Positions 1 to 7,811 of a stretch of DNA of 64,000 nucleotides are shown here, in pieces. Under the pieces are notes generated by a model that was not told the DNA's origin, ran no database searches, and was given only the letters and a program-made list of their open reading frames with translations. Both the position numbers and the translations under genes were made by a program. This DNA comes from an uncultured Clostridia bacterium. GTDB lineage: Bacteria > Bacillota > Clostridia > Lachnospirales > Anaerotignaceae. The stretch's first letter is position 1, and each line of letters begins with the position of its first letter. The DNA lies in the NCBI GenBank assembly GCA_910583755.1, contig CAJTZO010000008.1, positions 27,542 through 91,541 on the forward strand, written 5' to 3'.

Positions 1-51
1 CCAAAGCACTATACATTTGTCAATATAAATATCAATAAATTTATGAAACAC

Positions 52-573
52 TCAATTCCATTCTTTTTGTTTGATGCATTGTTCAAACAACTCCCATTCT
101 TTTTGTGGAAATATACCCCAATTCTCTTCATATTTATCATATAACAAATGTGTTTTTGTATATTTCAAAAAAGCCTTATATACCGATTGTATCAACACTT
201 TAACATCTACTTTTTCCTGTAATGATATTTCCTCCATCGTAATCAATTGAGAAATTTCATCAAATGTCATGTTCCCATAAGAAGAAATTTTTGTTTTCTT
301 TTCTTTTAGAAAATCACATTTTGCGTAAGCAATGGTAAGTGTCTCTTTTTCTAATGACACAATAGAAATACCTGGTTCCCCATCAAAAAGTACATAAGCA
401 GCCTCTGTTTTTTCTAGCATCCAATCTATCAGCAACTGTAACCATTCTTTTGGAGCATCCTTCCCCCATATGTTAGAAGCAGAAATATCAATTTTCGTTT
501 CTTTTATTTCAAAAAATATGTCAAACCAACCAGAGTAAATATCAGAAATAAAAAACTTACATTTTCGTCTCAT
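52..573 (-). CDS. Hypothetical protein, 173 aa
   Basis: I do not recognise this family. The start is placed at the ATG at 573 (MRRKCKFF) because a purine-rich AAAAGGGG ribosome site sits just upstream; the longer frame to 654 runs through the hairpins behind the neighbouring gene. The protein is acidic and soluble-looking, with no signal peptide or membrane segment, and has several aromatic-rich strands near the N terminus (ISDIYSGWFDIFFEI). It lies downstream of and in the same direction as the diguanylate cyclase gene, separated by two stable hairpins, so it is probably transcribed separately or only by read-through. That it is a real gene is fairly likely from the ribosome site and the length; the function is unknown. 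Confidence 0.6.
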   Translation of the reverse strand: MRRKCKFFISDIYSGWFDIFFEIKETKIDISASNIWGKDAPKEWLQLLIDWMLEKTEAAYVLFDGEPGISIVSLEKETLTIAYAKCDFLKEKKTKISSYGNMTFDEISQLITMEEISLQEKVDVKVLIQSVYKAFLKYTKTHLLYDKYEENWGIFPQKEWELFEQCIKQKEWN

Positions 574-609
574 TTTTGTCCCCTTTTCATTCTTATAAAA
601 AAGCTTTTT

Positions 610-658
610 CTGGTTCCTTGTGTAAAGGAACCAGAGCTTGAGGCAAAGTCTCAAGCTC
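610..658 (-). terminator. Two adjacent hairpins behind the diguanylate cyclase gene
   Basis: Two back-to-back perfect stems, 610-634 (CTGGTTCC/GGAACCAG) and 634-658 (GAGCTTGAG/CTCAAGCTC). Read on the minus strand the second stem is followed by AAAAAGCTTTTTT, which resembles a weak terminator. The GGCAAAG-type loop resembles the hairpins in other gaps of this window. Confidence 0.5.
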
Positions 659-687
659 TTTTCTTCATTATATAAAATTTCATCTCT

Positions 688-2985
688 TTATAATTTTTCT
701 TCTTCAAAGATATTAAACCCATTTCTACCATTTTCTTTCACTCTATATAACGCTTGGTCGGCTTTTTGATATAATGTTACAAAATTGCTGCCCTGTATTG
801 GTGAAAGTGAAATACCAATAGAAATTGTTGTTCTAACAGCTTTTTCTCCTTCTCCATAGGTTCTATCAAATTCCGTTACCAATCTTCCCACTGTATTTTT
901 AATAGCAGAAAAAGAATTAACATTTTGCATTAATACAATAAATTCATCCCCACCTAGTCTACCCACAATATCTGTTTTACGAAAATGCTTTTTCAATATT
1001 TCAGCAGAATCTATTAATACCTTATCCCCTACTTGATGTCCTAAAGTATCATTAATAGTTTTAAAATTATCCAAATCACAAATTAAAAAGGCATGAACAT
1101 CATTTCCTTCCATATTTTGAGAAACGATTTCTGTAACCAACTTTTCTGTAGTAGCACGGTTATAAACCTCTGTTAAAAAGTCCATATCTGCTTTCTTTTT
1201 TAATTCTAATTCTTTTCCTTTTTTATCATTAATATCTTTTACTACCATTAAACCTTTTACATCACCAGATTCTGGTTCTTGTAAAAAGTGAATGATACAT
1301 TCTACCCAAATATAACCCTGTCCTTTTACTCTTTTTCGATATTCTAAATGCAAATCTCTTTTTCCTCTAAAAAATACATAAAATAAATTTTCTCTGGAAA
1401 GATTTGTCAAAGTGGATAATCTATCTTCTTCATAAATCGTAGACTGTATGATTTCGTATAAATATTTTGTATAAGATTGTCTTTCCTGTATAATATCATT
1501 TTCTTGCATTTCATCAAAATTTTGTTCTATAATATAATCTCTTGTGATATTAATTTCATAGGACATTATGGCATTGGAGGTAATAACTTTACGTAATTCC
1601 ATTTCTCCTGCCATTTGCAGTTCATTTTCTTTTAATAAAGTTGCATCTTCCAAAATCCCCACTGTTTGTATAATTTTGCTTTTATTTTTATCAAAGATAT
1701 TTGTAATAATTACCTTACTCCATACTAACTTTTCATCGGGTCTTTTTATTTTAACAATACAACTTGCTGTTTGTTGTCCTTCTTCTATTTTTTCAAATAC
1801 TTTTCTGACATCCTCTACAAAATCAGGAACAACCCACCCATTTTGTATGAAACATTCTGGAACATTTTCCAGATGTCTTGGAAAACCATATTTTTCATTT
1901 CCTTTATAACGAAAGGTTAATTGTTTTGTTTCAATATCATAGTCAAATACAACCTGTATTCCCTGTGACACTGCAATGGCAAAACTTGTTTCATTTTGTT
2001 CTAGTATTTTATTCATTTTCAACATTTCATCTCTACTTTTTTTGTATAAATAAAATACCCACATAAACGCAATTGCAAAGATAGCCAAAACTTCCGCCAT
2101 AAGCTTCCAAACCATTACATTAATTTGATGTAATTTTTGATTCATTACTTCTGGATTCATCACAGAAACAATATACCATTTATTTTTTCCGTAAGGCATG
2201 TAATGTAAATATCTTTGCTCACCACTTAACAAATAGTCCATAATTCTATTTTCATTTTGCCCCATATTCATTTTAATATTATCAATATCATGTTCTAAAA
2301 GGTCTGTTTCCAGCATATCTATCCAAAAATTTTCTCCTGAAACAAGGGTTCCTTCTTTTCTAGGATTTAATACAAAATCTCCATCCTGCTCCACAATGCT
2401 AAAATAATATTGTTTATTTTGACTAATATTTTTCATTAACTCAGAAAAATCACTAACATCAATGACACCATAAAGCACCCCTGTCACAACACCATTTTGA
2501 TAAATAGGTACTGCATTAACAAACTCTCCTTGAGAATGCAAAGGATGTTCTAATAAATTTGATGTATTACTGATTCCTGTAATTGCTTTTTTAAAAAATA
2601 CTTCTTCTTTCACATCTGCTTGGATTCCTGCTGTTGTCTGTGCAAGTCCTTTTGTATCTGTAATTCCGATATAGCAAAATGAAATCATTTTTGCTCCTTT
2701 TTTTAGTTGTCTTTCTACTTCTTGAATGTTCATTTCTTCCAGTGCCATTTTTTCTGCCACCGCTCTAATATCTTTCAAGGAATTTTCTAACACTCCTCTA
2801 ACTACTTTTTTACTCCATTCTGAAAACATTTCTAGCTCAACATAAGAGCGTTCCAACTCTCCTTGTCTTAATTCTTTTCGAAAATGTAAAAAAAATCCCG
2901 TTGCTGCTACAAAAAATATTAAAAAGGCAATTAATAATTGTATATATAATTTTCTTTTTCCCTTTAATGTCCTTAATTCTTTCAT
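688..2985 (-). CDS. Membrane-bound diguanylate cyclase with dCache-type sensor and GGDEF domain
   Basis: It should make cyclic di-GMP from two GTP at the inner face of the membrane. Visible architecture: membrane helix at about residues 13-34, an extracellular dCache-like sensor at about 40-285, a second helix at about 293-314, two PAS-like regions at about 325-445 and 455-590, and a C-terminal GGDEF domain from about 597. The catalytic GGDEF is intact at 678-682. An RxxD inhibitory site (RKTD) lies five residues before it, so product inhibition is expected. A GGGGGAG ribosome site precedes the ATG. The sensed ligand is unknown. It is the only GGDEF protein in the window, while a PilZ protein and flagellar genes lie further right, so it could feed the same signalling network; that link is inference. 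Confidence 0.9.
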   Translation of the reverse strand: MKELRTLKGKRKLYIQLLIAFLIFFVAATGFFLHFRKELRQGELERSYVELEMFSEWSKKVVRGVLENSLKDIRAVAEKMALEEMNIQEVERQLKKGAKMISFCYIGITDTKGLAQTTAGIQADVKEEVFFKKAITGISNTSNLLEHPLHSQGEFVNAVPIYQNGVVTGVLYGVIDVSDFSELMKNISQNKQYYFSIVEQDGDFVLNPRKEGTLVSGENFWIDMLETDLLEHDIDNIKMNMGQNENRIMDYLLSGEQRYLHYMPYGKNKWYIVSVMNPEVMNQKLHQINVMVWKLMAEVLAIFAIAFMWVFYLYKKSRDEMLKMNKILEQNETSFAIAVSQGIQVVFDYDIETKQLTFRYKGNEKYGFPRHLENVPECFIQNGWVVPDFVEDVRKVFEKIEEGQQTASCIVKIKRPDEKLVWSKVIITNIFDKNKSKIIQTVGILEDATLLKENELQMAGEMELRKVITSNAIMSYEINITRDYIIEQNFDEMQENDIIQERQSYTKYLYEIIQSTIYEEDRLSTLTNLSRENLFYVFFRGKRDLHLEYRKRVKGQGYIWVECIIHFLQEPESGDVKGLMVVKDINDKKGKELELKKKADMDFLTEVYNRATTEKLVTEIVSQNMEGNDVHAFLICDLDNFKTINDTLGHQVGDKVLIDSAEILKKHFRKTDIVGRLGGDEFIVLMQNVNSFSAIKNTVGRLVTEFDRTYGEGEKAVRTTISIGISLSPIQGSNFVTLYQKADQALYRVKENGRNGFNIFEEEKL

Positions 2986-3074
2986 AGTCTACCATTCTCC
3001 CCCACAAGCAAAATATTAATAATGACTTTCTCAAGTGGACATAATTGAAAATTTGTTTTTTTCTCTATTTTTAA

Positions 3075-3111
3075 TACATTATCATTAAATGTATCATATT
3101 AAATTATGATA
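3075..3111. promoter_or_regulatory. Overlapping inverted repeats upstream of the diguanylate cyclase gene
   Basis: An AT-rich perfect inverted repeat occupies 3092-3111 (TATCATA, 6-base gap, TATGATA) and overlaps a second one (ATACATT/AATGTAT) just to its left. They lie about 100 bases upstream of the cyclase start, where an operator would be expected. No regulator is assigned. Confidence 0.35.
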
Positions 3112-3184
3112 TGCAATAGAGAATATAACTATTTTTACGAATAAATATTATAAAATAATAATTATTATTACCATATATCATATA

Positions 3185-3203
3185 GTGACATCAAACGTCA
3201 CAA
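3185..3203. promoter_or_regulatory. GTGAC-N7-GTCAC inverted repeat
   Basis: A short palindrome, GTGAC with a 7-base gap then GTCAC, lies between the LacI terminator and the cyclase gene. It resembles the half-sites of Crp/Fnr-family operators but with wider spacing. The assignment is weak. Confidence 0.25.
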
Positions 3204-3205
3204 AT

Positions 3206-3240
3206 AAAAAGAGATAGCTGCTTCTAGCCATCTCTTTTTT
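3206..3240 (-). terminator. Terminator behind the LacI-family gene
   Basis: The stem AGAGATGGCTAGAAGCAGCTATCTCT (minus strand, one mismatch or wobble) is followed directly by TTTTT. It starts right behind the stop codon of the regulator and has T-runs on both sides, so it could act in both directions. Confidence 0.75.
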
Positions 3241-4266
3241 TTATTCTTTATATTGTCGACAGCTTTCACGCACAATTAAAGAATGGGGCACAATAATTTT
3301 GGTTGCTACTAAATTAGGATTTTCAATGTGATTAATCAACTGTGATGCTGCTTCAATTCCTAACTGATGAGAGTTGACATCTATAGAAGTCAGTTGAGGA
3401 GAGGTAATGCGAGCAAACAAAGAATTATTAAAAGAAACAATGGATAAATTTTCAGGAATAGAAATTCCTTTTTGTGCACAGGCTTGTTCCAATGCCACCG
3501 CTAAGATATCATCACTTGCAACAACGGCTGTTGGTCTTGGATTCTGCTCCAGTAAGGCATAAAAAGAAGCATTATTATTCATAGAACGCTTATCTATTTC
3601 AATACAATAATTTTCATAAAAAGGGAGTCCATGTTGCGCCAATGCAGCTTGATATCCTGTTTTTCTTTCTGCTGAAAAATATAAATTGCTTTCTGTGCCA
3701 ATATAGGCAATTTTTCTATGACCTAAATGATATAAATAGTCTGTTGCTTCCTGTCCTGCTAAAAAATTATCGTTATCAATATAAATTGTTTGATTGACAA
3801 ATTGTTTTGCTTTTCCAATCAAAACATATAATAATCCTTCATTATATAAATAATCTATAATAGCATCATCTTGTTTAGAATACAATATAATAAATCCACC
3901 CATTCGTTCTTCTTTTCCTAAAGTTTGTATTACTTTTAAGATTTCCTCATCATCTTGTCCTGTAATAATCGTACTAATATATCCTCGTGCATTGCAAAAT
4001 TGGCTAATCCCCCTAATCAATTCTAAATAAAACGAATTTTCATAAACATCTCTTGAAGAAGGAGGAAGTATAATACTAATCATTTGCATTGCTTGTTCTA
4101 CATGAATATTCGTCTGTATATTTGGCTCATAACCTAGCTGAGCCATGGCATAACGTACTTTTTCTTTGGTTTCCCTGCTAATAGAAGGATGATTTTTACA
4201 TGTTCTGGATACAGTAGAAGGCGATACTCCAGCTAATGCAGCAACATCTTTAATCGTAACAGCCAC
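3241..4266 (-). CDS. LacI/GalR-family transcriptional regulator of the adjacent sugar PTS cluster
   Basis: DNA-binding sugar-responsive regulator of 341 aa. The N terminus carries a classic LacI helix-turn-helix (VTIKDVAALAGVSPSTVSR), followed by a periplasmic-binding-protein-like effector domain from about residue 60 to the end. The start is set at a GTG at 4266 because AGAAAGGAAG lies 8 bases upstream and because LacI proteins begin directly with the helix-turn-helix; the frame continues 32 codons further upstream without a ribosome site. It is transcribed divergently from the PTS-malQ cluster, so it very probably controls that cluster, most likely as a repressor. Repeated TTGC-containing inverted repeats in the shared intergenic region are candidate operators. 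The effector is probably the transported sugar or its phosphate. Confidence 0.9.
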   Translation of the reverse strand: MAVTIKDVAALAGVSPSTVSRTCKNHPSISRETKEKVRYAMAQLGYEPNIQTNIHVEQAMQMISIILPPSSRDVYENSFYLELIRGISQFCNARGYISTIITGQDDEEILKVIQTLGKEERMGGFIILYSKQDDAIIDYLYNEGLLYVLIGKAKQFVNQTIYIDNDNFLAGQEATDYLYHLGHRKIAYIGTESNLYFSAERKTGYQAALAQHGLPFYENYCIEIDKRSMNNNASFYALLEQNPRPTAVVASDDILAVALEQACAQKGISIPENLSIVSFNNSLFARITSPQLTSIDVNSHQLGIEAASQLINHIENPNLVATKIIVPHSLIVRESCRQYKE

Positions 4267-4601
4267 AAATATCACTTCCTTTCTTATAAAAATATAGGGT
4301 AAACTAGTATGATTTCTATTTTTATTATAGAAAAAAGTTTTATAAAAGTCAATGTATGTCAAACAAACGCAAAAGTATTGTTATATTGCATAAAAGTGTT
4401 AAAAAAAAATTATACATTGTGTAGAAAATGCCTTTCTTTCTTAAATTTTCATTGCATTTTTTTTGTAAATGCGATATATTAATGTTGCGTAAATAATTGC
4501 GCAATATTAATGCAATAAAAGTATATGTTGCATTGATATTGCATATATATTTATCATGCATTTATCAATATCATTATTCTAAAGAGAAAGGGAGGATTAT
4601 T
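4267..4601. promoter_or_regulatory. Divergent LacI-PTS control region
   Basis: This is a 335-base gap between divergent genes. It contains no other supported gene. Its right half holds three similar TTGC/GCAA inverted repeats (listed separately), and a GGGAGG ribosome site precedes the PTS start at 4602. I could not settle on a convincing -35/-10 pair. Confidence 0.6.
4470..4543. promoter_or_regulatory. Three candidate LacI-type operators
   Basis: Three related elements recur: 4470-4489 (TGCGATATATTAATGTTGCG), 4497-4515 (TTGCGCAATATTAATGCAA) and 4528-4543 (TTGCATTGATATTGCA, the same motif inverted). The shared core is about TGCAATATYAATGCAA. Repeated palindromes in a LacI divergent promoter region are typical of operators. 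Binding is inferred. Confidence 0.45.
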
Positions 4602-6812
4602 ATGACAGATACAAGAGGACAAAAAATTACAATCGTTGCTCCTTTAACTGGAGAAATCGTTGCACTGGAAAAAGTACCTGACCCCGTTTTTGCAGAAAAA
4701 ATAGTCGGTGATGGTATCGCTATACTTCCAGACAATGGCAAAATTTATAGCCCTATCAATGGAACATTAGTATCTGTTGCAGCAACAAAACACGCTTTTG
4801 GGTTCCAGTCTGAAAACGGCTTAGAAATGCTGATTCATTTTGGATTGGAAACAGTAGGATTAAATGGAGAAGGATTTACAGTGCACAAAAAGGAAGGAGA
4901 CAGTGTAAAAGTTGGAGACTTAATTGCAGAAGTTGACATTGATTTTATTAAAAGCAAAAACCTTCCTACTATTACACCTGTATTAATTTGTGCTGGATTA
5001 GAGGATAAAAAAATGGAAACTGCCTCTGGTAGAGTAGAAGCTGGAAAAGATGCTGTTCTTTTTGTAACAGAAAATGGTACCCCTGCAGCAGCTTCTTCTC
5101 CAATATCAAACCCTGCACCAACTCCAGAACCTGCACCAACTCCCACACCAGAAATCGCTCCAAAAAAGAAAAAAGCACTGATTGATTTCGACTTTTTACA
5201 AAAACTTGGTAAAGTGCTTATGACAGTAATTGCTGTTATGCCTGCTGCTGGTCTTATGCTTAGTTTAGGAAAACTAGTGCAAATGGTAGGTGGCGATGCT
5301 GGTGCAATTTACTTGATTGGTAGCACAATGGAAAATATTGGATGGGCAATTATTAATAACTTACATATTTTGTTTGCTGCAGCAATCGGTGGCTCTTGGG
5401 CAAAAGAAAGAGCAGGTGGCGCTTTTGCAGCAGTCATTTCCTTTATCTTGATTAATCGTATTACTGGTGCAGCTTTTGGTGTCACAGAAGCGATGTTGTC
5501 AGATGCAAGCGCAGTAGTACATTCTATTCTTGGTCAAGAAATGCTAGTAGAAAACTACTTTACTTCTGTACTTGGTGCACCAGCACTGAATATGGGTGTA
5601 TTTGTAGGTATTATTGCTGGTTTTGTTGGTGGTGTTGTTTACAATAAATTTTATAATTTTAGAAAATTGCCAGATGCTTTAGCATTTTTTAATGGCAAAC
5701 GTTTTGTACCATTGGCAGTTATCGCTTATTCCACTGTAATTTCCGTTATTATGGTTATTATCTGGCCGATTGTACAATCTGGTATTAATGCCTTTGGTAT
5801 TTGGATTGCAAATTCTTCTTCCACATCACCAATATTTGCACCATTTATCTATGGAACATTAGAACGTTTATTATTACCATTTGGATTGCATCATATGTTA
5901 ACCATTCCTATGAACTATACCGCTTTTGGTGGTACCTATGTTTTACAAACAGGTATCAATGCTGGTTCCGAAGTATTTGGGCAAGACCCACTTTGGTTAG
6001 CATGGGTAACAGACTTAATCAACTTTAAAGATGCTGGAGACATGGCTTCTTATACAAACCTTATGGAAACAGTAACACCTGCTCGTTTTAAAGTTGGTCA
6101 AATGATTGGCGCAACCGGTTTATTGATGGGAATTGCACTTGCGATGTACCGCAGAGTAGACAACGACAAAAAACATGATTATCGTTCTATGTTTTTCTCT
6201 ACAGTATTAGCCGTATTTTTGACAGGTGTAACAGAACCTTTGGAATTTATGTTTATGTTCTGTGCATTACCACTTTATGTTGTTTATGCAATTTTGCAAG
6301 GTTGTGCATTTGCAATGGCTGGTATTTTTGATTTACGTGTTCACTCTTTTGGTAACTTAGAATTTTTAACACGTGTTCCAATGTCATTAAAAGCTGGTTT
6401 AAGCGGTGATATTATTAACTTTATCATTTGCTGTGTTGCCTTTTTAATTATCGGCTATGTTGTTGCTTATTTTATGATTGGAAAATTCCAATTTGCAACA
6501 CCAGGCAGACTTGGAAACTATGAAAATGAAAGTGGAGAAGAAGAAGCTTCTTCTGGTGGAGAAAACAAAGGTGGCGGAAACAGCCAGCCAGAACGTATTA
6601 TTACCCTTTTAGGTGGTCGTGAAAACATTGTATTAGTAGATGCTTGTATGACTCGTTTAAGAGTTACTGTCAAAGACCCTTCAAAAGTAGCAGATACTCC
6701 TGCATGGAAAGCAGAAGGTGCCAAAGGTCTTGTAAAAAAAGATACTGGTATCCAAGCAATTTATGGTCCAAAAGCAGACGTTTTAAAATCTGATATTAAT
6801 GATATATTGTAA
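4602..6812 (+). CDS. PTS sugar transporter of the glucose/maltose family, EIIA-EIIC-EIIB fusion
   Basis: Phosphotransferase permease that imports and phosphorylates a sugar using HPr phosphate. The 736-aa protein has an unusual order. EIIA-Glc comes first (about residues 8-135, with the phosphorylatable His79 in LIHFGLETVGLNGEG and partner His64). An Ala/Pro-rich linker follows (about 160-190), then a multi-helix EIIC domain (about 200-640, with the TEPLEFMFMF motif of the Glc family) and a C-terminal EIIB whose phosphoacceptor is Cys682 (DACMTRLR). B. subtilis PtsG instead has the order C-B-A. The start is the ATG behind GGGAGG. The neighbouring malQ and LacI regulator favour maltose or another alpha-glucoside over glucose, but specificity cannot be proven from sequence. 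Confidence 0.9.
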   Translation: MTDTRGQKITIVAPLTGEIVALEKVPDPVFAEKIVGDGIAILPDNGKIYSPINGTLVSVAATKHAFGFQSENGLEMLIHFGLETVGLNGEGFTVHKKEGDSVKVGDLIAEVDIDFIKSKNLPTITPVLICAGLEDKKMETASGRVEAGKDAVLFVTENGTPAAASSPISNPAPTPEPAPTPTPEIAPKKKKALIDFDFLQKLGKVLMTVIAVMPAAGLMLSLGKLVQMVGGDAGAIYLIGSTMENIGWAIINNLHILFAAAIGGSWAKERAGGAFAAVISFILINRITGAAFGVTEAMLSDASAVVHSILGQEMLVENYFTSVLGAPALNMGVFVGIIAGFVGGVVYNKFYNFRKLPDALAFFNGKRFVPLAVIAYSTVISVIMVIIWPIVQSGINAFGIWIANSSSTSPIFAPFIYGTLERLLLPFGLHHMLTIPMNYTAFGGTYVLQTGINAGSEVFGQDPLWLAWVTDLINFKDAGDMASYTNLMETVTPARFKVGQMIGATGLLMGIALAMYRRVDNDKKHDYRSMFFSTVLAVFLTGVTEPLEFMFMFCALPLYVVYAILQGCAFAMAGIFDLRVHSFGNLEFLTRVPMSLKAGLSGDIINFIICCVAFLIIGYVVAYFMIGKFQFATPGRLGNYENESGEEEASSGGENKGGGNSQPERIITLLGGRENIVLVDACMTRLRVTVKDPSKVADTPAWKAEGAKGLVKKDTGIQAIYGPKADVLKSDINDIL

Positions 6813-6860
6813 TAAAAAAAGAATCTTTTGCAACCTTATATAGGAAAGGACGAATGGCTT

Positions 6861-7703
6861 ATGAAACTTTTGACATTAAATACACATAGTCTGCAAGAAG
6901 AAAATTACCCTCAAAAATTGGAGCAATTTGTAAAAGTAATCTGTCAAGAGAAACCAGACATTATCGCTTTACAAGAAGTGAATCAGTCTATTGATGCCAT
7001 TGTTGCAGATGAAACTCTTTTAAAAGGTTTTGTGCCCTGTCCAGATAGCAAGGTGCCTGTTCGTCAGGATAATCATGCAGCACAAGTTGCTTTTCGACTT
7101 CATCAAGCAGGAATTACTTGCTCTTGGACATGGGTTTCTGGTAAAATAGGATATGGAATATATGACGAAGGTATGGCGTTGTTATGCCTAAATGGTAACA
7201 TCACAGCAGTAGATAGCTTTTTTATCAGCGGTTGTCAAGATTATCAATATTGGAAAACACGCAAAGTATTGGGAGTAAAAACAAACAATTGTAAAGATTG
7301 GTTTTATACTGTGCATATGGGTTGGTGGAAAGATGAAGAAGAACCATTTTTAGCGCAATGGGAACGTCTTGACACTACCTTAAAAAAGAAAGATTCTACC
7401 ATATGGCTGATGGGTGATTTTAACAGTCCTGCGGAATTTCGTGGGCAAGGTTATGATACCATTCAAAATAGTGGCTGGAAAGATACCTATTCTATTGCCG
7501 AACAAAAGGATAATGGTATTACGGTAGAAGGCAGCATTGATGGCTGGAAAGATGCAAAGCACGGTGCGGAAGAAGGAAACGGTATGCGAATGGACCATAT
7601 TTGGTGTAATCATGTTGTACCCGTAACATATTCTAAAGTAATGTTTCATGGTGCAAAAGAACCGAAGGTATCAGACCATTTCGGTGTTTGTATTGAGGTT
7701 TAA
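6861..7703 (+). CDS. Endonuclease/exonuclease/phosphatase-fold protein in the PTS-malQ cluster
   Basis: A 280-aa metal-dependent phosphoesterase-type enzyme. It shows the fold's usual motifs: an N-terminal strand LLTLNTHS, the metal-binding Glu in IIALQEVNQ, GDFNSP, and a C-terminal SDHFGV with the catalytic His. No signal peptide is seen, so it should act in the cytoplasm. The start chosen is the ATG at 6861 (MKLLTLNTHS), which matches where the fold begins and has an AGGAAAGGA site upstream. It sits between the transporter and malQ in the same direction, 48 bases after the PTS gene, so it is probably cotranscribed. The substrate is not known. A sugar-phosphate or phosphodiester role linked to the imported sugar is more likely than DNA repair from context, but that is inference. 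Confidence 0.8.
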   Translation: MKLLTLNTHSLQEENYPQKLEQFVKVICQEKPDIIALQEVNQSIDAIVADETLLKGFVPCPDSKVPVRQDNHAAQVAFRLHQAGITCSWTWVSGKIGYGIYDEGMALLCLNGNITAVDSFFISGCQDYQYWKTRKVLGVKTNNCKDWFYTVHMGWWKDEEEPFLAQWERLDTTLKKKDSTIWLMGDFNSPAEFRGQGYDTIQNSGWKDTYSIAEQKDNGITVEGSIDGWKDAKHGAEEGNGMRMDHIWCNHVVPVTYSKVMFHGAKEPKVSDHFGVCIEV

Positions 7704-7705
7704 GA

Positions 7706-7790
7706 AAAAGACCTTGCGCTTTGCTCAAACTCAGTTTCTTTCTTAAAAGAAACAAGAGTTTAAAAGTAAACATTCAAGGTTTTTTTACCT
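7706..7790. repeat. Hairpin-rich intergenic element between the EEP gene and malQ
   Basis: A nested inverted repeat: outer arms GACCTTG and CAAGGT, inner arms GTTTCTTT and AAAGAAAC, ending in a T-run on the plus strand. Its reverse complement resembles one end of the long element at 62336-62570 (TTTCTTT-AAGAAAG, then GCAAAGC, then AAGGTCTT). It may terminate part of the upstream transcript. Confidence 0.5.
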
Positions 7791-7811
7791 CATGAAAGGA
7801 GGAAAAAATTT

